DNA of 64,000 nucleotides, taken from Symbiodinium natans (Eukaryota > Sar > Dinophyceae > Suessiales > Symbiodiniaceae). The position numbers and the translations under genes were made by a program. Where the stretch lies: positions 62,001 to 126,000 of the forward strand of contig CAJNDS010002503.1 of NCBI GenBank assembly GCA_905221605.1, given 5' to 3'. This document shows positions 32,348-43,417 of this stretch, in pieces. The notes beneath the pieces were generated by a model. It had not been told where the DNA came from. It saw nothing but the letters and a program-made list of their open reading frames with translations, and did not search any database. How positions within the stretch are numbered: the stretch's first letter is position 1; every line of letters begins with the position of its first letter.

Positions 32348-35300
32348 ATGTGCGGCATCCTCGCCATCCTCCTGGCGGACCCTTCGGAGCCTGTTAATCA
32401 GCTGCTCTTCGACGGGCTCACGGTGCTGCAGCACCGAGGCCCTTTCGGCAAAAGGACCTTCTAAGGAGGCCTCCTACGCCTTGAGCCAACAAAGCCTGAG
32501 TCGGCTAAAGCCCTGACTTGTTTTGAGGGTTGAGGGCTTGGGGGGGTGTGGAGCTCTGAAGAAGTGCCAGTGCGTTCTTTAGGCTCATGGTTTTGCTGCT
32601 CAGTTAGTTTGTTTTGTGGACTCCGAAGACCCAAACCCTTAGAACTCCCAAGCTACGTCGCCCCAAGCTCCTAAACTCCCAAACACCTAAAGCCTTAAAC
32701 CCTAAACCCTAAACCCTAAACCCTAAACCCTAAACCCTAAACCCTAAACCCTAAACCCTAAACCCTTATTTGGGCCTTCCGCAGGTCAGGATGCTGCTGG
32801 CATGCTCACAGCTGAAGCCAGCAAAGGCCGTTCGGGGACTCCGGGTTTAGAACATAGGGAGGTTCAGGGGTTTTAGGGGGTTTTAGGGGGTTTTAGGTTT
32901 AGAACATAGGGAGGTTCAGGGGCTTTAGGGGGTTTTAGGGGGTTTTAGGGGGTTTTAGGGGGTTTTAGGGGGTTTGTAGGGGGTTTTAGGGGGGTTTTAG
33001 GGGGTGTTAGGGGTTTGTAGGGGTTGTAGGGGGTTTTAGGGGTTTTAGGGGTTCAGGGGTTTAGGGGTTCAGGCGCTTAGGGGTTTAGGGGTTTAGGGAT
33101 TTAGGGGGTTTAGGGCTGGATGTTTAGGGGTTGAGGCTGGGGAGGGGGCTACTCTGTCACTGAGTTGCGCAGCAGCGCTTGCAATGCATACTTTTGAAGC
33201 CCTAAAGGGCCCTAAACCTCAAGACCCGCAGAACCCTTCAAACCCCGCAGGCCGAACGCACCTGCACAAGGGGAATGGCCTTGTCAAGGACGTCTTCTTC
33301 GAGGTGGCAGAGTTTCAGGCTTAGAAGTTTAGGGTTTCGGCTTCGGGTGTTTAAATCGGGGCAGGCTCTCCATGTTGTCGTGCATGCTGCAGCAATAGTT
33401 GCTGTGACCGCCTGTTGCCTCAAGAAGGCTGGCAAGACCCTGAATCCGAAACCCTAAACCCACATCCCCCCGACCCCACACTCCCAAAAAGCCCTAAACG
33501 GTAAATCCTAAAACCTAAACCTAAAAACCCTAAACCCTAAACCCTAAACCCTAAACCCGAAACCCTAACCCCGAAACCCTAAACCCTAAACCTTGACTAA
33601 GCCTGCCAGGGGCACATGATGCAACTCCAGGGCCACTTGGGAGTGGCGCACTGCCGGCACCCTGGCCCCTGAATTTAGCGCTTCTTGGGGTTTTAGGGTT
33701 GGGGGTTGAGAGCTTGTTGGGGTTCAGGGCTCAGGGAGTAGGGCTTAGGGTTTAGGGTTTGGGTTCTCGTTTAAAGTTTTTTCGGATTTAGGGGTTGGGT
33801 GTTACAGGGTTTCGGGCTTGAGCTTCAAGGGCCGATAGGCTTGAGGGATTCAGGGTCTAGGGGATGTCGGTGTTTAGGGTAGAGGGGTGGTTTCGGGATT
33901 GGCGCTCAAGTGTTCAGGCTCAGGTGCACGGTTCAGGGGTTTAGGAGGAGGGTTCTGGGGTTTGACTCACAACCCGAAACCCCAAATCCCTAACCCCTAA
34001 ACCCTAAACCCTAAATCCTAAGCCTGAGCTGGGGTGCCAGTAGAATTTCAGGATCCCTTGCTCCTCAAGTAACCCTCGTGATACATACTTCCTTGGGCGT
34101 AGCTGCGTTCGAGAATTATATTCCGTCTTCGAGGATGCCCTCGGCAGCGGGTAGAAGTCCCCGAGCCCCCATCACCCGAAACCATAGTAACCCTAAGCCC
34201 TGAACCCTGAACCCTAAACCCTAAACCCTAAACCCTAAACCAACCCCCCCCCCCCCCCCCCCCCCCAAATGCCAGAGCCTGAGCCGCAAGCCCCCAAAGC
34301 CCGGATCCTGGAGCCGACACCAAAGGTATCCCACGGCCGGGACCAAGAGCTGCAAAGAGGCACTCTTATTCTTATGGGAGTTTCCACCAGTTAGGGTGCA
34401 GGGTTTAGGGTGCCGAGCTTCCATCAAGTCCCCCTTTGCAAATATAGTAGAATCCAGGAGTGAGTCGGAATGAGCTGTGACATTCTGGTAACATGTCGCC
34501 TTTTGGTGTAGAAGCCTATGGCCGACGTCACCCTCGTCCATAAGGGCTCCATACTGTCCACCGTCTACCACAGAGTTGTTGAGCTAGTGCACTCCCCTGC
34601 CCCTTCAAGCGCTAGGCGCAGGCCCGCCAGAACTTGAAACCCCGGGCGGGTGGAGGCTCAGCCCTTCTACGGCAACTATCCCTTTGGCTTGGCTTGCGCT
34701 CACAATGGCAGCCTCTCCTGATTTGGAAGCACTTTGAAAGTTCTATGGGCCCTAAACCCCAAACCCTAAGTCCCAAGCCCCGTTCTTGAATGGATCGCCA
34801 AGAATGCAGAACCCGCTTTGGCGAGCATGTCCGAGCATGCTCCCGCGCACAAGCTGACGCCTTAAACTTAAGACACCTAAGTTCTATAAGCCCCCCCGAA
34901 GACCAATTAACTGAACCCTAAACCTTAAAACCGTCAGGTAACCTAACCAACGTTGCTGATCTTCGGCAGCACGTTCGCAAGAGCCGATGGCATGCCAATA
35001 CGGAGTCAGACTTCGGGCTGCAAATCATATGGGGTAAGGTTTCCGAAAAAAGGGGTACCTTCTCGGGGTCCTTGTAGGTCCCCCATTCTCGCAAGCCCCC
35101 ATATGGGTAGTTCGCTAAACTAGGGTTTAGAGTTTCGGGTTGACGGTCGCCCTAAACCCGTTTGGCTCCCCTATAGAGGACCAGCAGATTTGAGCACTAG
35201 AGGAAGGGTTTAGGGAGGGCTTTGGGGTTGGAATCACCTGACATGAATACTTCCGGCTTGCATGGGCCGCTTGCCTTCTTGGAGCGCCGTAAAGATTTGC

Positions 35301-38300
35301 TTTCTGGCTGCCGTTGTGCTCTCAAACGGCCTCTTCAAGCCCCCCCCCCCTCCATATTTCCCCGTCAGGATCCACCCATGCCCTTGAACCCCGCGCGTTA
35401 GGATACCGAGCTCCTGCTGCACACCTTTGCGAACGCCTTGGCGGCTGCGGTGCCGCCGGACGCGTTGCAACCCTCCGTGGAGCAGATCTTCCAAGCGGCA
35501 GCAGAGGCTTTAGACCGTGTCCTTGTTGTCCCGTTCAGGTGGTTCCTATGATGCAATACGGCGGTACTCCAAAAAGGATTTATGATTCAGAATTGTCATC
35601 GTAGCAGGTCCCTTCAGGTGAGTCATGCCCTTTGTTGAAGTCTGTGATTCCTGGCGGGTGACCTGCGCGGTTGAGTCAGAGAGAGCTCGCCCAAAGAAGC
35701 AGCCTTGCTTGATAGCAGCTCCTGCAACTCGCCAGGTCATGAAGATTGCCAAGGGCGGCTACAGTGTTGTCATGCTCATTACAGGGGCCGGCATCTTGGC
35801 TTTTCGGGATGTCTACGGCATCCGGCCGCTGGTGATCGGTCGGCGGACAGAGGGGCCCAACGCAGACTACATAGCAGCTTCAGGCGCGTTGCTTATAGCA
35901 CATGCGAGCGGATGACCAAGCAGGCTTAGGCATCTTTCTTGCTTAGGCATCTCCCATAACTCAGGTGCTGTACTGTGCATGTTGTGCATTTATGTAGCCA
36001 CGCTGGTTCCCTGAGAGTCGGTGGTGATGGATACCCTTGGCTTCGACGTGCTGCGCGACGTGGATCCGGGCGAGGCCTTCTTCTTCGACAGCCGCAGCAA
36101 CTGCATGTCAACAAAGCAGTGCTTCTACCAGAACACAGTCCCCAGACTGGTGCCCTGCATCTTCGAGTACGTGTACTTCGCACGGCCCGACTCGACCCCT
36201 GGTTATGTTTGGGCTCCCTGCAGGGCCGTCCCCAACGCCATCAACCAACAGCCCTGAGCACCGAAACCCTAAACCCCCCAAGCCCTAAGCCCTAAACCCT
36301 AAACCCTAAGCCCAAAACCCTAAACCCTAAACCCTAAACTCCCCAAACCCTTGTGAAAACCCTAAGCCCCCTTCAAAACGAAAGGACCATGGACGGGGTG
36401 TCGGTGTACGAGTCAAGGGTCCGGATGGGCCAAAGCCTGGCTCGGCGGGTGCAGCAGGTGGCTGACTGGCAGGACGTTCGTGAAAAAACTCCTAAAGTCC
36501 TATTAAACTCCGAAGCCCTCAAGGCCCCAAACCCTGCATCCCTAAAGGCCCTAAAGGCCCTAAACTCCTCAAGCCCCTTGAGTTTCCCTCTAAGGTTTAG
36601 GGTTTTACCCCCCAAGCTCCCCAGCCTCAGTTTTTTTTTTTCAGTCCCACAACCCTGCCACCCCCCGTCGGCTGAAGCCCTGTTCCCTTGAGCCCCTCCA
36701 GGAGATTGATGTGGTCATCCCCATCCCCGACACCTCCCGCACTACGGCCATCGAGACAGCCTACATCCTGCAGAGGCCCTGCCGGGAGGCCTTCCAGAAG
36801 AACAGGTCCGGGGGGGCCCCTCTTCTAACTTGTTTTCAATTCTGAGAGGGCCTCTGAGGGTGTAGGTTTTTTTTAGTATCCAAGGTTTCGTTTCCTTTTC
36901 AAAAGGTTCAGGCGTTTCACCTCCACTTGGTGCTGTGAGCCGGGGGTCATCTTACTCCGAGTCCAGTAAGTTCAGAAATCGGGGGTCTCTGAGGACAATC
37001 AGAGTCCCAGAGGTACATCGCCCGGACCTTCATCATGCCTGGGCAGCAGAAGAGGAGGAAAACGATGAGGCTGAAGCTCAACACCATCCGAAGCGAGTTC
37101 AAGGGGAAGAAGGCCATGGCTTGCCAGACTTGTGGTGGGGGTTTAGGGGGTTACAGTAGGGGTTTAGGGTTTAGGGGTTGAGGGGTTTGGGGGTTTAGGG
37201 ATTTATGTAGGGGTTTAGCGGTTTAGGGGTTTAGGGGTTTAGGGGCGTTAGGGGTTTAGGGGTTTGGGGTGCGACCCACTGTCTTCGTCCTTGAGAACTT
37301 CTCTCGGAGGTGCTTTTGGTGGATGACTCCATCGTCCGCCGGGTGCCCAGATTTGGCCGAGTGAGTTGAGGGTGCCGGGGTCCTCGAGCCTGCATCTGCG
37401 GAAGCACCTAAGGCCTACCCTCTGAACCTTTGTTTAAATTATAGGGTTTAGGGTTTAGGGTTTAGGGTTCAGGGTTCAGGGTTTAGGGCTTAGGATCTTG
37501 CAGGGTTCGGGCTGTGATTCTGGCACGGCTGCCTCTCGTCATCTATTCCGTCGCCTGCTTTCGAAGCAGAACCCTACTCTCTAAAGTCTCCAGGTGGCAC
37601 CACCTGCAACGAGATCATTCAGATGGCCCGGGAGGCTCTGGGCTTCCTCATGGGTTGCGGGCTTTGATGATCCTGGGCAGATTGGGCTGTGATCCTTAGG
37701 AAGGAGGGTCTTGATCTTAGGGTCTCAGATTCACGGCGCCTTTCCCAACCTTTTGAGGTCTCAAAGTTTTTTTGCGCATCCTTGCCGCCCAAGCGGCGGC
37801 TTGTCAATGGCAATGTTGGACACGTAGTTCCTGCTTGCGGGGTTCATTGAGGTGGTAAGGGTACCTGTCACAATCCTAAATTCTCAGCCCTAAACCCCCA
37901 AAGCCCGAAACCCTGAATCCTAAACCCTAAACCCTCAAGCCTGGGTGAGAAACAGTCTGTGTGGACTCTCCGCAGGCTGGCGCCAGCAAGGTCTTCTTCG
38001 CATCGGCGGCGCCCGCCGTGCGCTTCCCCAATGTCAGCTGTTGCGAAATTAGCAGACAGCTTTTCGTATTTCGGGCCTTCGGGCATGGGTTTGGGGTTTA
38101 GGGTCAGTAGCCAAAGGTTTAGGGTTTAGGGTCAGTAGCCAAAGGTTTACGGGTTTAGGGCCAGTAGCCAAAGGTTTACGGTTTAGGGTCAGTAGTTAAA
38201 GGTGATGCAAGAGGGGTGTGGTACTGCAGGATTGGAGTTTTTCTGCTTGCTCGCGGCGTGTGAGATGCGCTGAGGTTTATGGTATCGACCTCCCTAGGAA

Positions 38301-39103
38301 GGAAGACCTGATTGCCAACGGCCGGGACGAGGACCATCGTGATTCCGAGTCTGCTTGCTATGATGATGTCTGATTCTAGTATGCGACCTTTATTTTGATT
38401 CAGTGCCTTCACTCTTATGAGTACCATTCCTGCTACTACCACATTCCTGTTTACGGTTGCTCTGACCATCTTGTGGTCTTGTGGGTCCTGGGGTCTCAGA
38501 GGAGATTCAAAAGATATTTCATGAGAAAAAATCGTGAGGTACCCCTAGCTGCTTAGGCTTATAGTGCCACTATGAATCGCAAAAAAGACATCTATCAAAA
38601 AAGTACATATATAAGTACAATGAATGTATCTTTATATGTACAAGTACACTATGTTTTAAGGGGTTATAGGTCTGTAGTCGAACAGTCGCGCAGCCTGAGA
38701 CAGGTTGCGGTCGCCAAGCTGATCGGCGCCGACTGGGTGGTCTATCAAGATCTGGCGGACCTGGTGCAGGGAGTTCTTTACAAAAGACTCACAAACCTGC
38801 TTCAAACTTGCGCGAGCATCCCCTGTTCCTCTTCACCCTCCAGTGGAATTCAGTAGGACTGACCCAAAGCCCTCTAAACCCTAAACCCTAAACCCTAAAC
38901 CCTAAACCCTAAACCCTAAACCCTAAACCCTAAACCCTGAACCCTGAACCCTGAACCCTGAACCCTGAACCCTGAACCCTGAACCCTGAACCCTGAACCC
39001 TCAAGCCTAAGCCCTTCAGGTCGAGTGCGTGCGTGGCCTGAACCCCGAGCGCCTTTGCTTCGGCTTCGACGCCTCGGTCTTCGATGGCCGCTACATCACT
39101 GGA
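32348..39103 (+). CDS. Amidophosphoribosyltransferase (glutamine PRPP amidotransferase)
   Basis: First committed step of purine synthesis: PRPP plus glutamine to phosphoribosylamine. Exons: 32348-32438, 32785-32826, 33251-33318, 33610-~33670, 34656-34707, 34938-35008, 35402-35518, 35736-35883, 36016-36193, 36385-36472, 36702-36805, 37013-37112, 37310-37337, 37594-37634, 37976-38032, 38275-~38333, 38704-38763, 39020-39103. Landmarks: MCGI with nucleophile Cys2, [101 protein letters not shown] (PRPP loop), [37 protein letters not shown]. Nearly all joins are in phase. The segment around 33650 reads HCRHPG where the family has HVRYPTAG, so that exon end is uncertain. The extreme C-terminus after 39103 was not found. 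MCGI directly at the start implies no long propeptide. Confidence 0.95.
32696..32765. repeat. (CCCTAAA)n tract in purF intron 1
   Basis: Ten heptamers shortly before the acceptor at 32784. Confidence 0.95.
32855..33120. repeat. G-rich TTTTAGGGGG / TTTAGGGG repeat in purF intron 2
   Basis: About 25 units of GGGGGTTTTA changing to GGGGTTTA. Runs of 4-5 G at regular spacing would allow G-quadruplexes on the + strand and in the transcript. Confidence 0.9.
33520..33592. repeat. CCCTAAA tract in purF intron 3
   Basis: Canonical and CCCGAAA variants. The same intron begins with GTTTAGGG just after its donor, giving complementary ends. Confidence 0.9.
35026..35105. mobile_element. Small inverted-repeat element, purF intron 6
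   Basis: Ends CATATGGGG and CCCCCATATG are inverted. The inside has GGGGTACCTTCTCGGGGTCC, the reverse complement of the block shared by the family at 40306 and 28990. Confidence 0.5.
37440..37492. repeat. TTTAGGG tract in purF intron 13
   Basis: Heptamers with GGGTTCA variants. Confidence 0.9.
38094..38203. repeat. ~28-bp minisatellite with GTCAGTAGCCAAAGG core
   Basis: Four copies of GGTCAGTAGCCAAAGGTTTA separated by extra TTTAGGG units, so the telomere-like heptamer is part of a longer repeat. In purF intron 15. Confidence 0.85.
38876..39003. repeat. (CCCTAAA)n passing abruptly into (CCCTGAA)n
   Basis: About eight canonical heptamers, then nine consecutive CCCTGAA copies beginning near 38934. 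Ends just before the exon at 39020. Confidence 0.95.
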
Positions 39104-39118
39104 GCGGCGTTTGGGTTT

Positions 39119-39167
39119 AGGGTTTAGGGTTTAGGGTTCAGGGTTTAGTGTTTAGGGTTTAGGGTTA
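39119..39167. repeat. TTTAGGG tract after the last purF exon found
   Basis: Seven units with TTTAGTG and TTCAGGG variants, opposite in orientation to 38876-39003. Confidence 0.85.
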
Positions 39168-39539
39168 GAAGTAGGACGGGTAGGAGATCGAGTTTAGCGG
39201 GATATGGGTTGCATGCGGGTCGGGGACGCTGCCATCGTTCTTGGTGGGTTTTGGGGGGTTTTTCGGTTCGAGACAAGGACAGCCGTGTTTTGTGTCTCGT
39301 GGCTTCGTGGCCACAGTGTTGCGGGGTCGATGGTTGAGGCTAAAGACCCCAACAACAAACTTTGACGGCCTCCAAGCCCCCAACCATATTACATTCGCTT
39401 CTTGTCTTGTGCTCAAGCTGTGAAGAGCGTATTGCTGCATCCCTGCAGAACAAATCTTGTCTCGCTAAGGAATCGCACCCAAAAGCTGTTGTTTGCTCTG
39501 CTCAGACCGCCCTGACATTGATGTGTAGGGGTGCGTAGT

Positions 39540-39775
39540 TTTTTGGGTGGAGACGCGAAGGGAAGACGCGACTTTCCGCACGAAGGCTCGAACACGCAAG
39601 GACGTGATAACGGCGCCAAGGGCGTCAACGGCGTCAAGCGGCGTCAGCGGTGTCAGCTGCGTCAGCAGCGACGTCAGTGGCATCAACGGCGTCAACGGCG
39701 TTAATGGCGTCAGCGGCGTCAATGGCTTCAACGGCTTCAACGCCGGTGTCACCCGAACTCTCGGCGCCAGCGGCT
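39540..39775. repeat. Dispersed repeat with GGCGTCAAC minisatellite, copy B
   Basis: GGGTGGAGACGCGAAG and AAGGACGTGATAACG pieces, then about fifteen 9-bp units near GGCGTCAAC. The motif order matches 23905-24045. Confidence 0.7.
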
Positions 39776-40082
39776 TTATAGATTCACTTCGTCAACGGCT
39801 TCAAGGGCTTCAGCCAAAATCATGTGCTCTCTGTGGACGTCGCTGGGCCGTTTTGGGTGCCCTCACTCAAACCCTCAACATCGAGGCCTTCAATGAACCT
39901 CCCCTCCCCCACAAAAAAAACATGTCCTGGACCTCTTGGCAGGAGATGTCGATCAGAAGTTGCGTGGCTGCATTTTTGTTTTGTTGCTGCCGTGGAAGTG
40001 GAGGGTCAGCTTTGGGGCTTTAGGAGTTCGGGCCGAGTTCGAGTTCAGGGTAGAAGAGCATTTCGGGGTGTGCTCCCTGGAG

Positions 40083-40231
40083 GTTCTTCGAGCTGCAATC
40101 GCGTCGTGAGCAGCTGCAAGAGACCCCGAGCCTCTCCGTTCCAATCGGCGTCTCCCAGTCGGTTTCGGAGCTGGATGAGCAAGTGCTCGATCACCTGTCT
40201 GGTCAGGGTGCCCTTGCGACGGTCTTTCAAA
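40083..40231 (+). CDS. Exon of an unrecognised protein
   Basis: Between CTGGAG|G and AAAG|TTAGGG, one frame reads FFELQSRREQLQETP, then SVPIGVSQSVSELDEQVLDH. It has coding-like codon use and a helical, Gln/Glu-rich composition. It could belong to a gene starting after purF or be a late exon of purF's neighbour. Not recognised. Confidence 0.45.
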
Positions 40232-40305
40232 GTTAGGGCTCCATGTCCCCCTGGGTAAAGGCTTCAGACCGTCTGCAAGACTACGCAAGGCACGGCGAAG
40301 GAAAA

Positions 40306-40410
40306 TGGGGGTTTACGAAAACAAGGGGCCCCTAATATCGACCTCAAATCGTAGGATTCCCTGATAATAAGGACCCCAATAAGGTACCCCCCTATGTTCG
40401 TAAACCCCCA
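40306..40410. mobile_element. 105-bp inverted-repeat element (second family)
   Basis: Ends TGGGGGTTTACGAA and TTCGTAAACCCCCA are perfectly inverted over 14 bases, and the similarity continues inward. The inside holds TAGGATTCCC and CCCCAATAAGGTACCCC, shared with 28990-29075 and, on the other strand, with 35026-35105 and 57007-57123. No clear target duplication. Confidence 0.6.
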
Positions 40411-40962
40411 AGTGACTCAAGACAAAGATGCTTGACCGGAGCCGCACAGGGAGGATGTAATGATCCTCTGGGATCTGGAGGCACTAAACCCTGAACCCTG
40501 GACCCTGAACACTAAACCCTAAGCCCCAAGCCCCAAACCCTAAACCCTAAACCCTAAACCCCAAACCAATCCTGAACTTTGGTCCTAAAACCAATCCTAA
40601 ACCCCAACACCCTGAACCCTAAACCTCTCAAAGCCAGCCCCCGCCGTCAGCTCCTGGGGTGGAATGGTTTCTGCTCCTACGCCGGGCATCGGCAGGAAAA
40701 AGCGAAGAATTTGGGGTATGGGACTTTCAGAAAGCGCGGCATTTTTCCCAAAGAACGGGTCCAATTTTTTGATGGCTTGCTCAGCAGGATCCTATACATA
40801 TATGTATATGTATATGTATCTGTATATGTATATGTGTACGTATATGTGTATGTAAGAACCGCCTCTTTGCAGGGCCACTACATGCCCCGCCCGCGCTGGG
40901 GCTCCATTGCGCACGCCTAAGAAGGCCCCGCTTCCTGGGAGGCCGCCTGGCGTGCAGACGCA

Positions 40963-41061
40963 GGTTTAGGGTTTAGGGTTTAGGGTTTAGGGTTTAGGGT
41001 TTAGGGTTTAGGGTTTAGGGTTTAGGGTTTAGGGTTTAGGGTTTAGGGTTTAGGGTTTAGG
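40963..41061. repeat. (TTTAGGG)n tract, 14 copies
   Basis: One of the longest perfect tracts in the window. Confidence 0.95.
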
Positions 41062-42957
41062 GTGCTTTCTGAAGGTTTGGGGGTTCAGGGATGTTTTAAG
41101 GTTTAGTTTGCGGTTGGGTGTTTGGGTGTTTGGACGCCGCTATGTTTCCACGACGCTCAGCCCAACGCTGGGTCATATCATAATTTGGCAGTCGCAGGTA
41201 GGTTTGGAGGTATTTGTGGCTTTGGATCAATGCAGGAGGTCTAGCGATGCCTGCTTAAGTCGATTCCTTGAGTCGCTGCCTGTACATTTGTGAACCAAGT
41301 CACACCTCGAAGCTGAGCAAAGCAGGGCTCATTCAGAGTGTCCGAGGTGAGCTGAGCATGGAAGAAGAGCCAGCACGCCCGGCTGCAGTCAAAAGTGTGG
41401 ACCTTCTCTCCGTTGGGCTGAGTGCCATAATATGATCAGCCGCCACATGTAAGTTTTCTTCCCGGGCTGCTGTGCAAGGCCATTGAGCACGCTCTTCGGT
41501 AGAGTCGCAGCAGATATTCAATTACGACTGAATCCTTGCGCGGAAGGACGTAGAGTTAGCACGGCTTCAGCATTGATGGGGTGCTTCTGCAAGAAACTTT
41601 CACACAGGTCTAATGTTGGACCAGGACCTCAATCTCCCTCAGCCTTAATCCAAAGTCCTAAGTCCTAAACCCAAAAACCCTTTGCCCCTAGGCCCGGAGC
41701 CCAAAATGCCTTCTAAGTCTTGCACGCCCAAGAGCCACCCCAAATCCCTCCAAATCCACCTCCCCCCCCCCCCCTCCCCCGCAACCCGAAAGCCCCAGCA
41801 AAAGCCCTGCGCAGACGAGGGCTCAAGCTTTCATGGAGCCCGGCCACTGGCCCCGCACCTCTGTGTGCCAGTTCGGTGGGGCGTAGACGCCATGATTGAC
41901 GGGAGGCGCAGGGGCACTGTAAACTAACATGGGTTTCGCAGAGGGTTCTGGAGTATGGCCCGCACGCCGCCCTTATATAGCCGTTTAGGGGTCCCTGAAA
42001 AGGGTCCCCCTAAGCCCTTTTCTAATCCCCTCAACCCCAAAACCCACGTTGGGCTTCAGGGCGTAGCTATTCATGCCGTTCTCCCTACCCAAGAACCTCA
42101 TGCCCCAAATGCTCAAGCGCGGGATGCAACTTAAGCCCCTTTAATGAAAGCCCCAAACCTCTTCAACACCCGGTTAATGCCCCCCCCCCCCTTGAAAACC
42201 CCTTTCGCAGACCCTTAAAAAACTCTTTATCAAGCACCGGCTGACAATCTTACAGCCTCCCCCCCCTTTGTGTTTTCATAATTCTTAGTAAAAGCAAACC
42301 ACCCGAAATTCCAAGCCTGCGAGGCCTGGTCAGCCTCAGCCCCGTCTCGCGCACCTCTCAGTTTCAGCTTGGGGGGGTTGTTGTTTCCTCTCAGTTTCAG
42401 CTTGGGGGGGTTTTGGAGGCGTTTTTGAGCAGGTTCGGGGTTGAGGGGGCGGGGGGGGTGGGGGGTTGGGTGTGGGGGTTGAGGGGGGTGGCGTTGGAGG
42501 TTCGAGTGGGTTTGAGGGTTTTCTGGGGTTGTTGAGGGCTTTAGGGTAGTTGAGGGATGAGGGTTGAGGGGGTCAGGGTTTTTGCGAGGATTCGTGTATG
42601 CTCTTGGCTTGATGCGCTTGAAGGGATTCAGGGTTTAGCGCTTTTGGGCTTTTTCGGACTTAGGGGTTTTTGAAGGGGTTGAGGGTACATGGATAAGGTT
42701 AGGGTCCAGGGGTTGAGTGTTTAGAGTTTCAGCGTGTTTAGTGTGAAGTGTTGAGGGTTTGGTGTTTAGGGTTTCGTTGGGGCTTCGGGTTGGGGTCAGG
42801 GTTCGGCCTGCTGAAGAAGTTGGGCGAAGGAGGGATGTGAGCATCTTCATGAGCGGATTGGCATGTCGTTTCGCAGCCACAGCCGGAAGTGGGCCGTAAG
42901 CCTGCAACACACATGCGCAGCCCTCTACATTAGAGAAACAGGCACTCCTGTAATAAG
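41062..42957. other. Spacer or long intron, no gene supported
   Basis: Holds homopolymer C/G runs (41760, 42180, 42440), a 36-bp tandem duplication at ~42356-42412 with TCTCAGTTTCAGCTTGGGGG, and G-rich degenerate TTGAGGG repeats at 42440-42800. A short frame at ~41810 (RAQAFMEPGHWPRTS) follows an AG but stands alone. Confidence 0.5.
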
Positions 42958-43047
42958 TTGGGATGTTCCCCCTTGTGCTAACAGTCCCCTTAATAGGGGT
43001 GACAGTACCCCTACTATAATCCCTGAGTATAAGGGGGATCATCCCAA
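42958..43047. mobile_element. MITE of the TTGGGATGTTCCCC family, copy 1
   Basis: 90-bp foldback element whose ends TTGGGATGTTCCCCC and GGGGGATCATCCCAA are inverted, with an inner ACAGTCC/GACAG region partly conserved. Flanked by GTAATAAG and GTAGTAAG, an 8-bp duplication with one mismatch. Confidence 0.7.
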
Positions 43048-43117
43048 GTAGTAAGACCCTAAGTTCAGCGAACCAACCCAGTTCGACACGCCGAAGCCAT
43101 CAAGTCGTCGTTGCGAG

Positions 43118-43417
43118 GTTGTCCACAATACTTTCCTGGAGCTCGATGACAAGCAGGCCATGCTGCCCACCTCCCGACTGAGGGTTTAGGGTTTAGGGTC
43201 TAGGGTTTAGGGTTTAGGGTTAGGGTTTAGGGTTTAGGGCTTAGGGTTAGAGTTTAGGGTTTAGGGTTTAGGGTTTAGGGTTTAGGGTTTAGGGTTTAGG
43301 GTTTAGGGTTGAGCAGGACTTGTAGCCTCGGCCTTTCTCGTAGAGAACCCTTTCAGGACGCTGGCCGAGGCGGCCGCCCGAGGGCTCAAACTGCTCCGCC
43401 CCTACCGCTGGGAGTCA
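43118..43417 (+). CDS. Two exons of an unrecognised protein
   Basis: Exon 43118-~43182 reads VVHNTFLELDDKQAMLP and ends SRLR. Exon 43357-43417 reads TLAEAAARGLKLLRPYRWES. Joined across a TTTAGGG-filled intron they give a continuous sensible sequence. The exact donor within CTGAGGG is ambiguous. No domain recognised. Confidence 0.5.
43183..43313. repeat. (TTTAGGG)n tract filling a ~175-bp intron
   Basis: About eighteen units including TTAGGG and GCTTAGGG variants. The intron between the exons at 43118 and 43357 is mostly this repeat. Confidence 0.95.

Noticed and set aside
39900-39990. GDVDQKLRGC frame as the purF C-terminal exon
   Set aside because: It resembles the GDV/GDI motif after YITG, but the phase does not match the phase 0 end of the exon at 39103 with any acceptor seen.
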